Assembly: GCA_017643645.1 (NCBI GenBank)
Contig: JAEPNB010000001.1
Span: 414,649 to 450,048 of the forward strand
Reading direction: 5' to 3'
Source of the DNA: Balneola sp.
Lineage (GTDB): Bacteria > Bacteroidota > Rhodothermia > Balneolales > Balneolaceae
DNA: 35,400 bases
Shown here: positions 7,603-15,935 of the stretch, piece after piece
Layout of the letters: every line of letters starts with the position of its first letter
Position numbering within the stretch: the stretch's first letter is position 1
Program-made: the position numbers and the translations under genes
Notes under the pieces: model-generated
Told to the model about the DNA's origin: nothing
The model's input: only the letters and a program-made list of their open reading frames with translations
Databases searched by the model: none

Positions 7603-10158
7603 TTATTTTAACACTGTAAGTTTTTTGTTCACTTTCTGTCCAAGTGCTTCCAGAGTATAGAAATATACACCTGATGAAAAGCCTGTGGCATTCCAGCTAA
7701 CACTGAAATTACCTGCCGAACTATTTTCATCAACAAGAATTGATACCAACCTACCGGTAATATCGTACACTCTGATCGAAACTCTTCCCGGCTTATCTAA
7801 ACCATAATTTATCGTTGTAACCGGATTAAAAGGGTTGGGATAATTCTGGCTCAAGGAAATATTTTTTGGTAGCTCATCGAACAACTCTTCTTCATTGCTT
7901 ACTGAAACATCCGAATTTGATTGTCCCGGTGTTCCATGTGAGCTTGAAGCAGCCCAATTTTCGCCTAATGAATTATCAAATCCGGGATTAGTTAAGGCAA
8001 GAGTTGCACCCATCCCATCTGCTTCAACCGGCCAAGGAGCTTTGTCGTTGTAAGTGAGCTCGTCAACAATCGCTCCGTTTGAATCGAATAATCGAATTAA
8101 CTCGCCATCGCCAGATAAGCCGAAATCCATATCTCCAATTTTGTTTTGAACATCAGGAAAGAGTTCTCTGAACAATGAATCTTTTCTGGTAAGAACCAGA
8201 TAATCAGCAGCAGAAAGAATAGTCCCTGCCGGAAAAATAAATTTATGCTCGTCATCAGAATCAGAAAAATACCATCCTGACATATCAATGCTCTGGTTTG
8301 AGTTGTTATAAAACTCCACCCAATCTTCCGGATCAAAATCGTCTGCTGATCGGTAATTGATTTCATTTATCACAACACCGGTAGAGCTGATCTCATTTCT
8401 CCTGAAGTGTGCGGTCAGAGAAGTATTTTCTATTATCGAAACATCTTTCGCCTTTTCCGAACCACTTAGTGCCCCACTCCATCCAATAAAGGTATATCCC
8501 GGATTTGCTACAGCTTTCACATTAGCCGGAACAGAGTTATAAATAAGTCCATATTCCAGTTCGTCAGACCGAACTCCTTCTATATAAACTTGCCCGGCTT
8601 CTGCAGGTGCTGCAATGGTCTGTAAACTGTTCAACCTTGTAAGATCAAAATGATCCATTAAATGCATCTTTGCATAATCTTTTCTTTCACTAATAAACTC
8701 TTCAATTACATCAAGATGTTTTTCCCAATCCATATTTCTACCAAGTCGGAATGACTTAGTCCATCTGTCCATATGACGTGGAATCTCAGATTCGATCAAA
8801 CTCGCCGTACTGTCAATAAAACTCATCATTCTTGAAGCTTCAAAAGTGGTATTAATATGCATACTGTACCGCTGAATAAACTTGTTTTTGAAATCCTGAT
8901 TCTTGAGTAAATTTCGAAAAAGAAAAGTAGCCCAAGTCGGATTTTCGTACTCTGTATTAGATGTTGAAGTCAATTTCTGTAACATATTGGTATCATAAAC
9001 ACCTCTTGAGTGGCTTCCCATTGACATATCCACATCATATAAAAGCCATTTCCATTTTCCATCAGGAGTTTGTGGTCTCCAGAATATGATATTGTTTGCC
9101 GGCCAGTCTCCGTTTGCCCAATAGATCTGGGCAATTTGATAATCAATGTACTGATCGATATCCATTTGCTCTGATACCCAATCATAATTTTCTGGTAAGC
9201 TGATGTCATTGTTTCCGATAAAATCTATCATTGCATCATAATGATCTGAACTACCTTCTTTAACATTAGCACTCCCGGAAAGTATATCTAACTCGTTCTC
9301 ATCAAAGCCATAATTAGACTCAATGAAATCTTCATTCTGCTTTTCTCTGAGCATGTGAATGCCCCAATAATCTCCATTGATGAACACAGCTACCGGTTTA
9401 AAGGCTTGGTAACCCAGATCCATTCGGTTTCTTACCATTGATTGGGTTGCTGCATTTCTGATCATAGCCCGGTACCAATCCTGACCACCACTTCTGAGTG
9501 CAAGTCGATCGAAGGAAGTGATTGGCTTGTCTTCGAACACCTGATATTCGAGTTTGGAAGTTCCGTATTCGCTTCGGAAATAAATGTCTAGTGATTTTTG
9601 ATCGTACAACCTCGTGCATCCACCACCGATTTTAATTCCTGCATTTACTGCAAATCCTTCTTCTCTGTTTTTCTCGAAAAGCTCTAGTCTCGCAGGTCGT
9701 TCCCAATCCTGATTCCAGTTTTTAGGGGTACTTCTGCAATATCCCGGAATACCATTGGTTCCCTCCACATAAATGCCACGTTCGTTGGAAAAAAGATTAT
9801 CAGGATCTGTTGTGATTGAGAATACAGGAAGCTTTGTTCCTTCATCTAAAAAATAAGTCCGATACACTAAATTGGTGTCCAGAAAATCGGGTGAAAAAGT
9901 CGCAACTCTCAAGACCTTGGTTTCGTAAATGACCAGTGAATCCTGCCAAACAGAATCTGTGGTATCAGGGACCGAACCATCAAGCGTGTAGTAAGCTTTT
10001 AAGGTATCAGGGAATGTCTGAATCGTTATTTTCAAAGAATCGCTATAGAATCCACTGGCTGGGTCTATCGTTACACTTTGAGCATTTATAATTTGGACAT
10101 TGAAAAGAACTATAAGCCAAACAATAAGTTTGGTAGAGAGGTCAGTTTTATTTCTCAT
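7603..10158 (-). CDS. Secreted CotH-kinase / lamin-tail protein with T9SS sorting domain
   Basis: An 851-residue protein. Residues 1-26 are a signal peptide ending in INAQ. Residues of about 30-105 resemble the chitobiase/beta-hexosaminidase C-terminal fold (AYYTLDGSVPD). Residues of about 110-490 are a CotH domain, a divergent protein-kinase fold; candidate functional residues are Arg271-Glu272-Lys273 and the metal-binding DVD at 375-377. Residues of about 520-587 match a bacterial InlB-type B-repeat (NPGYTFIGWSG). Residues of about 592-705 are a lamin-tail domain (VVINEINYRS, EDWVEFYN). Residues of about 768-851 are a type A T9SS sorting domain starting LSQNYPNPFNP and ending KKLTVLK. It should be exported by the T9SS and attached to the surface or released. 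CotH family members phosphorylate spore-coat proteins in Bacillus; here the target is unknown. The gene is convergent with the HD gene. Confidence 0.92.
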   Translation of the reverse strand: MRNKTDLSTKLIVWLIVLFNVQIINAQSVTIDPASGFYSDSLKITIQTFPDTLKAYYTLDGSVPDTTDSVWQDSLVIYETKVLRVATFSPDFLDTNLVYRTYFLDEGTKLPVFSITTDPDNLFSNERGIYVEGTNGIPGYCRSTPKNWNQDWERPARLELFEKNREEGFAVNAGIKIGGGCTRLYDQKSLDIYFRSEYGTSKLEYQVFEDKPITSFDRLALRSGGQDWYRAMIRNAATQSMVRNRMDLGYQAFKPVAVFINGDYWGIHMLREKQNEDFIESNYGFDENELDILSGSANVKEGSSDHYDAMIDFIGNNDISLPENYDWVSEQMDIDQYIDYQIAQIYWANGDWPANNIIFWRPQTPDGKWKWLLYDVDMSMGSHSRGVYDTNMLQKLTSTSNTEYENPTWATFLFRNLLKNQDFKNKFIQRYSMHINTTFEASRMMSFIDSTASLIESEIPRHMDRWTKSFRLGRNMDWEKHLDVIEEFISERKDYAKMHLMDHFDLTRLNSLQTIAAPAEAGQVYIEGVRSDELEYGLIYNSVPANVKAVANPGYTFIGWSGALSGSEKAKDVSIIENTSLTAHFRRNEISSTGVVINEINYRSADDFDPEDWVEFYNNSNQSIDMSGWYFSDSDDEHKFIFPAGTILSAADYLVLTRKDSLFRELFPDVQNKIGDMDFGLSGDGELIRLFDSNGAIVDELTYNDKAPWPVEADGMGATLALTNPGFDNSLGENWAASSSHGTPGQSNSDVSVSNEEELFDELPKNISLSQNYPNPFNPVTTINYGLDKPGRVSIRVYDITGRLVSILVDENSSAGNFSVSWNATGFSSGVYFYTLEALGQKVNKKLTVLK

Positions 10159-10231
10159 TGATGATTACCTTACCGGGGCGCGCTAATAATTTCTGCTGAT
10201 CAGTTATTTATTCATTAAATATATAAAACAA

Positions 10232-10786
10232 ATGTATACAAACGACTTCTATATACAAGGCTTTACATCTGCCAAGAAAACAATCCATGAGTTAACAGAC
10301 AGTATTGATGATCAAACTTTTAATACTCCGCCTGCTGAAGATAAATGGTGTATAGGAGAAATTATCAGTCACCTCATCAAAACAAATACAGAATATCTGG
10401 CTGTGCTTGAGAATAAAATTCTTGGTGATACTTCAGGACTTAAAAAGGGAAGTGGTCCATATAAACACCCGTTTCACATGCGTTGGTTTATAAAAATTGT
10501 AAGTCCTGAATTTAAAAAAGCAATTCCTACCATTCCTCCATTTGAACCTAAAGAAATAAAAGACCTGGATAAATCTGAGTTGCTTTCAGAGTTCGATGCT
10601 ATTCAGGACCGATATTTAAAACTCCTTGATAAAGCGAGTAAAGACAACCTTCATCTTGGGAAGATCAAAGTGGGCAATCCTATTTATCCTCTTATTAAAA
10701 TGAGTTTGAGTGCCTGCTTTGCTGTAAATGAAGCGCATCAAAGAAGGCACTTTCAGCAAATTGAAGAAATTTTAGCTCAATCCTGA
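10232..10786 (+). CDS. DinB-superfamily protein, probable metal-dependent transferase/hydrolase
   Basis: A 184-residue cytoplasmic four-helix-bundle protein of the DinB/YfiT type. The three metal-ligand histidines are visible: His47 in the WCIGEIISHL motif, and His169 and His173 in EAHQRRHFQQ near the C-terminus. Family members include thiol-dependent transferases (bacillithiol and mycothiol S-transferases) and uncharacterised metalloenzymes; the name does not imply a DNA polymerase. It lies divergently from the CotH gene, with 73 bases between starts, and its last 10 bases overlap the end of the convergent carotene hydroxylase gene. Confidence 0.85.
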   Translation: MYTNDFYIQGFTSAKKTIHELTDSIDDQTFNTPPAEDKWCIGEIISHLIKTNTEYLAVLENKILGDTSGLKKGSGPYKHPFHMRWFIKIVSPEFKKAIPTIPPFEPKEIKDLDKSELLSEFDAIQDRYLKLLDKASKDNLHLGKIKVGNPIYPLIKMSLSACFAVNEAHQRRHFQQIEEILAQS

Positions 10787-11235
10787 CGGTTTCTTTTTCT
10801 CTCCGGATATCTATCGTAGGGAAACAGAAAAAGTCCGTATGGCTCATGTCCTTTTTTTCCTGCATCCTGATGGTGACGCTGATGAGCTCTGCGCACCAAT
10901 TTCATAAACCAGTTATCACTTTTAAAAGGCATAAATCTTTTGTGTGTAAATAAATCATGGATTATGAAATAAAGTAATCCATATAAAGCTATTCCTGCCC
11001 CTATTCCAAAGGCAGGTGAACTAAACATGGTATCTGCTCCTGTCATGATCAACCACATTGAAATTCCTGCAAAAACAAATGAAAAAACATCGTTCATCTC
11101 AAATAGCCTGTGATTAGGAGTATGATGAGATTCATGAATTTTCCAAAGTACGCCATGGAAAAGCCAGCGGTGTACACAATATGAAATGACCTCCATTCCC
11201 ATAAAGCCCAGTAAAATATACCCTGATAATACCAT
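10777..11235 (-). CDS. crtZ: Beta-carotene 3-hydroxylase (CrtZ-like), fatty-acid hydroxylase superfamily
   Basis: A 152-residue integral membrane protein. It carries the di-iron histidine boxes of the superfamily: HRWLFH (His22, His27), HESHH (His34, His37, His38), HDLFTH (His93, His98) and HQRHH (His118, His121, His122). The size and box spacing fit CrtZ, which hydroxylates the beta-ionone rings of beta-carotene to give zeaxanthin. Hydrophobic segments lie around 3-20, 50-66 and 74-92. No other carotenoid gene is in the window, so the pathway context is missing and another small sterol-desaturase-like hydroxylase is possible. The 3' end overlaps the convergent DinB-family gene by 10 bases. 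Confidence 0.85.
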   Translation of the reverse strand: MVLSGYILLGFMGMEVISYCVHRWLFHGVLWKIHESHHTPNHRLFEMNDVFSFVFAGISMWLIMTGADTMFSSPAFGIGAGIALYGLLYFIIHDLFTHKRFMPFKSDNWFMKLVRRAHQRHHQDAGKKGHEPYGLFLFPYDRYPERKRNRQD

Positions 11236-11338
11236 CTAAAGTATTTCTAGTTTCTTATTTCTAACTAATCAACATCCCGAAAATATCATTCAAAAACCGA
11301 AAAATTTCCGGTAAAAAATTTTGGGTCGATTATATTTA

Positions 11339-11368
11339 TACATATAATGCACATATATTAAATATGTA
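11339..11368 (+). promoter_or_regulatory. Inverted repeat upstream of umuD, candidate LexA site
   Basis: The sequence contains ACATAT (11351-11356), five bases, then ATATGT (11362-11367). An outer TACATAT at 11339-11345 also pairs with ATATGTA at 11362-11368. It overlaps TGCACATA at 11348-11355, which is repeated exactly upstream of lexA at 15224-15231. It lies 14-43 bases before the umuD start, where a repressor would block transcription. LexA binding is an inference. Confidence 0.4.
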
Positions 11369-11381
11369 AACAAATCCCTCA

Positions 11382-11825
11382 ATGAGAAGCATAGAAGCAC
11401 AAAAAGATAACGATACACGCTCAAGAACCGGTCGGCTGGAATTAGCCCGAAAAATGGAAACAGGATTCCCCTCTCCTGCTTCAGATCATCTGGAAAAAGC
11501 CTTGAATCTCGAGGAGCTTGTTGTGTTCAGACCATCCGCCACTTTTTATGTAAGAGCTCAGGGAAATGCAATGCAACGCTCAGGAATACATGATAAAGAT
11601 ATACTGATCGTGGATCGGTCAATTACTCCTCGCCATGGAAATATCATTGTTACTTCCATTGATGAAGAACCCTCCATCCGGAGATTCGCAAAACAAGGTT
11701 CCCGTATATTTTTGGTTTCTGATGATCCCAGCTTACAACCCATTGCCGTCAACAAAGAAACAGCGTGGACTATTTGGGGAGTAGTCACCCATGTAATCCA
11801 TCGGTTCAGATTGGAGGAAGGATAG
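11382..11825 (+). CDS. umuD: UmuD-like Pol V accessory protein lacking the Ser/Lys catalytic dyad
   Basis: A 147-residue protein that aligns along its full length with UmuD: TGFPSPASDH at the cleavage region, PSATFYVRAQG, DKDILIVD, and the closing WGVVTHVIH. UmuD normally cleaves itself at Cys24-Gly25 using Ser60 and Lys97 (E. coli numbering) to give the form that activates DNA polymerase V. Here the catalytic serine motif GDSM reads GNAM, so residue 63 is Ala, and the VKKL lysine motif reads IRRF, so residue 100 is Arg. The scissile pair is Thr27-Gly28. Self-cleavage should therefore be impossible. The gene is otherwise intact and sits 7 bases before umuC, so it is probably expressed and acts as an uncleaved subunit. 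The family call is firm and loss of catalysis is a strong inference. Confidence 0.9.
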   Translation: MRSIEAQKDNDTRSRTGRLELARKMETGFPSPASDHLEKALNLEELVVFRPSATFYVRAQGNAMQRSGIHDKDILIVDRSITPRHGNIIVTSIDEEPSIRRFAKQGSRIFLVSDDPSLQPIAVNKETAWTIWGVVTHVIHRFRLEEG

Positions 11826-11832
11826 AATAGAT

Positions 11833-13155
11833 ATGAATATCGATTCTTATAATTTACCTACTGCTTATGCGATGATAGACTGCAATAACTTTTATGCCTC
11901 CTGTGAACGCGTGTTTGATCCAACTCTTAATGACAAACCCATTGCTATTCTATCAAACAATGATGGTTGTGTAATTGCGCGTTCAGAAGAAGCTAAAGAG
12001 GCCGGAGTTGAAATGGGAGCTCCGGAGTTTAAATCCAGAAAACTATTCAAAGAAAAAGGCGTGGTTGTACGATCATCAAATTATGCTCTGTATGGAGATA
12101 TGTCTGACAGAGTAATGGATGTTTTAGATCAACTTTCACATAATATTGAAGTGTATAGTATAGATGAAGCTTTTGCCAGAGTTTCTACCAACATTTTCGA
12201 TGATCTTAACGAATACGGAGTTTATATAAAAGAAACCGTACAACGATGGACGGGCTTACCGGTATCCGTAGGAATAGCGCCGAGTAAAACATTGGCAAAA
12301 GTTGCTAACAGCATTGCAAAAAGGAATCCATTATTTGATGGCATACTTGCTCTTTCCAATCAGGATGAAACTGATCAGCACCTAAAAGATCTGCCTGTCC
12401 AAAAAATTTGGGGCATTGGTAGTGGAATGACTATCCGCCTGCACCGACACGGCATCGAAAATGCATTTCAATTAAAGAATACCGTACATAATCGAAAATG
12501 GGTGCGAAAAAATCTACATGTAACCGGGTTACGAACTGTACTGGAATTAAATGGAATACCATGTATAAAAATGGGTGAAGCTCTGGATAAGCGAAAAGGA
12601 ATTTTGACTTCCAGGATGTTTGGAACTCCGATCTATGAATTAGACCACTTACAGGAAGCTATTTCAACATATGCGTCTCGTGCGGCTGAAAAACTACGTT
12701 CCCAAAATTCTGTAGCCTCTTTATTAAGAATTATGCTGATTGGAGATAAATACTCGAACCTGAAAGGGCAGTATAAATATTCTGCAGGTACATCTTTGAA
12801 AGTTCCTACTGCCAACACGCCTACGTTGATCAGATTAGCAAAAGGATTGGTTAGTCATGTGTACATGGAAAACACCAAATACAAAAAAGCGGCTGTAATG
12901 TTAACCGGAATTGTGCCAAACAGTGAAGTCCAGATGGATCTCTTTGATCCTCATTTATATACCCAGCAACAATTCAGGCTTATGGAATGTTTGGATGAAA
13001 TCAACTCAAAATTTGGAAGAAACAAAGCTGCTTTTGCTTCAACCGGGTTGCATAAAGAGAAAGAACATCGCAACAAGTGGCTGATGAATCAAAACTACCT
13101 TAGCAACAGATACACCACTCGTTGGAATGAACTAATGGTGGTGAAGGCAAAATAA
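11833..13155 (+). CDS. umuC: UmuC, Y-family DNA polymerase V catalytic subunit
   Basis: A 440-residue translesion polymerase. The Y-family motifs are intact: Asp16 in MIDCNNFYASCERVF, the YSIDEAF motif with Asp111 and Glu112, and the SVGIAPSKTLAKVANSIAK block. A helix-hairpin-helix region lies around 188-210. The little-finger domain is followed by a beta-clamp-binding motif QMDLFD at 367-372. The C-terminal RYTTRWNEL element (427-434) is typical of UmuC rather than DinB. The metal-binding residues are all present, so the enzyme should be active. It follows umuD by 7 bases in an operon and is convergent with the HEAT/cyclophilin gene, only 8 bases away. Confidence 0.95.
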   Translation: MNIDSYNLPTAYAMIDCNNFYASCERVFDPTLNDKPIAILSNNDGCVIARSEEAKEAGVEMGAPEFKSRKLFKEKGVVVRSSNYALYGDMSDRVMDVLDQLSHNIEVYSIDEAFARVSTNIFDDLNEYGVYIKETVQRWTGLPVSVGIAPSKTLAKVANSIAKRNPLFDGILALSNQDETDQHLKDLPVQKIWGIGSGMTIRLHRHGIENAFQLKNTVHNRKWVRKNLHVTGLRTVLELNGIPCIKMGEALDKRKGILTSRMFGTPIYELDHLQEAISTYASRAAEKLRSQNSVASLLRIMLIGDKYSNLKGQYKYSAGTSLKVPTANTPTLIRLAKGLVSHVYMENTKYKKAAVMLTGIVPNSEVQMDLFDPHLYTQQQFRLMECLDEINSKFGRNKAAFASTGLHKEKEHRNKWLMNQNYLSNRYTTRWNELMVVKAK

Positions 13156-13163
13156 CAGATTAC

Positions 13164-15176
13164 TTATTTCCAGTAAGATCGTTGTACAACATCTCCCTGT
13201 GTTATTCTGTCTACCACACTCATTCCATCCGTAACTACTCCAAAAATGGTATAACGGCCATTTAAGTGCGGAGCCCACACGTGCATAAAGAAATATTGGC
13301 TGCCTTCAGTATCCGGTCCTGAACTTGCAATCCCTGCTTTACCTCTGAAATAGTGAGCTGAACTTGCTTCGGTTGGCACTGTATAATCCGGGCCTCCAAA
13401 ACCTGATCCGGTTTCCACATCTCCTCCCTGAATAACAAAATTTGGTACTACGCGATGAAATGCGACTCCATTGTAATGACCATTGGTAATCAAACTATCC
13501 ATTCCGGAAATTGTAGCCGGCGCTGTTAACACATCAACAGTAATTTCTATATCTCCCTTTCTTGTTTCCAAGACCCAAACAGGATTTGGTCCCAAATCTG
13601 CCAGTCGATCCCAATCGGGAATCCTAAACGATACAGGAGCTAGTGAGTCATCGATAAAGGTCCATTCTTGAGCTATTAAACTTTGCTTTAGGTCATGCCC
13701 TGCATTCTCATAAAATTGAGTAATCATAACTTCCGATTCTTCTTCAAATCTACTTTTTAGTATCGAAGTAACTGATCGAAAAATATCTATATCATCAACT
13801 ACAGATTTGTCATTTAAAAGAGCAATTAATTTCTCAAAGTCCTCTTCAGTTACTACGTTTTCATCTGAAAACAAAGCTTGCATTGTAAATGCTCTCTCTC
13901 CTCTTTTCAATGCTGCAAACAAAATGTTATGTACTTGCTCAACCCTCTCTTCTGTTTTAAGCTCTTCATCTGAATTTGCCCAAAGAGTATTCATTTCTCT
14001 TAAAAGAAAACTGTAGAGTAATCCTTGGGAGGTATCTATATCGGCAACTAAATAGTCAAAAACCTCAGCCTCAGTCCAAATTTTCTTCAGTGCAGAATAT
14101 CTGAGTCCTTGCAAGTATGGGTCTTCAGTTCCAATCGGAAGTAAGTCATCGATATATTTCCCAGGGTTTACCGAGGCATTGAATCCGGCAAGTCTTACAT
14201 GAGGCTCAACACCGACATTTAAGGCAGTCGCATTTAAAAGTGAATTGTTAATTTTCTTGGCAAACTCTTCTTTTGCGCCTATTACCCGAAGAGCCTGAAT
14301 AACAACATTTGGATTTTTATGCTGAACAAAAGCATTTAATGCTACAGGAGCGTATGTATCATTTTCCTCTTTTCTCCCGATCTCCTGAATAATTTCAATT
14401 GCCAACTGAACATCCATAAGGACATAATCTTTATCAATAAAGTGATGAAACACCAATCCGGAATGATCCTTCATCAACAGTGCAGCAATATATCGATCCG
14501 GTCCTGTCTCAACCGGGTAAAAATTTCTCCACAACTCAACAAGCCTTTTTACAGCGGCTGAAGTTAATTTCTGTTTATCAGGGTTATTTCTGGTTCTGTA
14601 AAATCCATACAAATAGGCTTGACTTGCTTTACTGTTAGTAGTGGACAGAGCTCTTTCTATGATCTGGATTTGCTGTTCTTCAGTAGCTTCTACATTTCCT
14701 GTTAAACGACCGATGGAGTAAGCAAGTTGAAATTCCATCTCCTGGTTTGGAGGCACATCTTCTTCCAGAAGTAACTCCAGTGATCGACTATTTCCCAGCT
14801 CTCCCAAAGCTGAAACCAAACCTATATTGGAAGCATTACTTGCTATAAAAAGCTCGTTCAGTCTTTCCTGTTGTTCCTCTGAAAGTTCTTTCAACCAAAG
14901 TGATGACCATGCTTCTTTGGTATCTGATTCACTCACCAAATCTATTAATTGATCAATACTATCTACCCGAGTATTGATCAGCGCCTGCCATGCTTGTACC
15001 CGAACTCTTTCATCTTTATGCGAGGTAAATTCCATTAAAGCCTGACCATCTCGTGCGTAAACCGCTTCGTACAATTCAGGATATTCCTGTGTAAGCAATC
15101 TCGCTGTTTCCTTTTTTACAGGATCGCAGGCTAGCAATAAGCTTGTTAATAACAGAACTGAAATAATTTTATACAT
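13164..15176 (-). CDS. HEAT-repeat lipoprotein fused to a cyclophilin-type peptidyl-prolyl isomerase
   Basis: A 670-residue protein. The start carries a lipoprotein signal with lipobox LLLAC (Cys17). Residues of about 35-500 are alpha-helical with HEAT-like repeats (DERVRVQAWQALINTRVDS is one clear unit). Residues of about 531-670 are a cyclophilin domain: LETRKGDIEI, FHRVVPNFVIQGGD with the catalytic Arg575, SQYFFMH and HLNGRYTIFG. It would sit in the envelope and isomerise prolines in client proteins held by the repeat region; the client role is an inference. Its start is divergent from lexA, with 81 bases between the two start codons. Confidence 0.88.
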   Translation of the reverse strand: MYKIISVLLLTSLLLACDPVKKETARLLTQEYPELYEAVYARDGQALMEFTSHKDERVRVQAWQALINTRVDSIDQLIDLVSESDTKEAWSSLWLKELSEEQQERLNELFIASNASNIGLVSALGELGNSRSLELLLEEDVPPNQEMEFQLAYSIGRLTGNVEATEEQQIQIIERALSTTNSKASQAYLYGFYRTRNNPDKQKLTSAAVKRLVELWRNFYPVETGPDRYIAALLMKDHSGLVFHHFIDKDYVLMDVQLAIEIIQEIGRKEENDTYAPVALNAFVQHKNPNVVIQALRVIGAKEEFAKKINNSLLNATALNVGVEPHVRLAGFNASVNPGKYIDDLLPIGTEDPYLQGLRYSALKKIWTEAEVFDYLVADIDTSQGLLYSFLLREMNTLWANSDEELKTEERVEQVHNILFAALKRGERAFTMQALFSDENVVTEEDFEKLIALLNDKSVVDDIDIFRSVTSILKSRFEEESEVMITQFYENAGHDLKQSLIAQEWTFIDDSLAPVSFRIPDWDRLADLGPNPVWVLETRKGDIEITVDVLTAPATISGMDSLITNGHYNGVAFHRVVPNFVIQGGDVETGSGFGGPDYTVPTEASSAHYFRGKAGIASSGPDTEGSQYFFMHVWAPHLNGRYTIFGVVTDGMSVVDRITQGDVVQRSYWK

Positions 15177-15223
15177 GAATCACACACATTTTTTATTGAC
15201 ACTGATTAAAGAACTTCGTTTAT

Positions 15224-15242
15224 TGCACATACTTTACACATT
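15224..15242 (+). promoter_or_regulatory. TGCACATA element upstream of lexA, candidate SOS box
   Basis: TGCACATA at 15224-15231 is identical to the element upstream of umuD, and a TTTACACATTA stretch follows, partly matching the umuD copy (TTAAATAT) at the same spacing. It begins 34 bases before the lexA start, suitable for LexA autoregulation. The second half is not a good inverted repeat here, so the site is tentative. Confidence 0.35.
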
Positions 15243-15257
15243 AAGTAATATCATGCT

Positions 15258-15917
15258 ATGGATAATGCACATTTAACGAGAAAACAACAGGAATTTTTTA
15301 ATTACATCGTGGAATATAAAAAAGAATACGATGTATGGCCGACCTATAGAGAAATTGCTGAACATTTTGATTACCGATCGCCAAATAGTGTTACCCAGAA
15401 TATTCAGGCATTACTAAAAAAAGGATTTCTCATCAAGCGTAATGATGAAGAGTACGATCTTCCCAAAGAGAAGAAAAAGAATTTACTTGAAGATTATGAC
15501 GATCAGGATGGTATTCCAATTCGCGGTCTTATTGCCGCCGGTTATCTACAAGAAGCTGTTGAAGCTGATCTCGGCAAGATCACATTGTCTTCACTATTCC
15601 CGAACTTAGATCAGCTATTTGCGCTCCGCGTTTCAGGATTTAGCATGAAGGATGTTGATATTTACGACGGAGATCTTGTAGTGCTTATGGACACCGACGT
15701 TAAAAATGGTGATATCGGAGCGGTTCTGTATAATGGTGAAACAAGTTTAAAAAAGATCTTTTGGGATAGTAATGGATTGCGATTAGAAGCTGCAAATGAA
15801 AATTATGATGATATTATCGTTGAGCCGGATGTTTTTGAAGAAGTCCGGATCATTGGTAAATATATCGGACATATTAATCGTCAGGGCTTTCAGAGAGCAA
15901 CTTCAAAAGTAGCTTAA
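15258..15917 (+). CDS. lexA: LexA, SOS repressor
   Basis: A 219-residue repressor. Residues 1-65 form the winged helix-turn-helix (LTRKQQEFFNYIVEYKKE, PTYREIAEHFDYRSPNSV). The C-terminal S24 peptidase domain is complete: the self-cleavage site is Ala94-Gly95 in LIAAGYL, the catalytic serine is Ser129 in VSGFSM, and the lysine is Lys165 in ETSLKKI. On DNA damage, LexA of this type cleaves itself with the help of RecA and releases SOS genes. An acidic linker (LLEDYDDQDG) joins the domains. Its own upstream region shares an octamer with that of umuD. The gene ends in a palindrome it shares with the convergent neighbour. Confidence 0.95.
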   Translation: MDNAHLTRKQQEFFNYIVEYKKEYDVWPTYREIAEHFDYRSPNSVTQNIQALLKKGFLIKRNDEEYDLPKEKKKNLLEDYDDQDGIPIRGLIAAGYLQEAVEADLGKITLSSLFPNLDQLFALRVSGFSMKDVDIYDGDLVVLMDTDVKNGDIGAVLYNGETSLKKIFWDSNGLRLEAANENYDDIIVEPDVFEEVRIIGKYIGHINRQGFQRATSKVA

Positions 15918-15935
15918 GATTTAATTAAGCTACTT
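15907..15935. terminator. Palindromic hairpin spanning two convergent stop codons
   Basis: AAGTAGCTTAA at 15907-15917 pairs perfectly with TTAAGCTACTT at 15925-15935 around a 7-base loop. The left arm contains the lexA stop TAA, and the right arm contains the stop (TAG on the minus strand) of the convergent gene. The U-tracts on either side are short, so termination may be weak in both directions. Confidence 0.55.
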
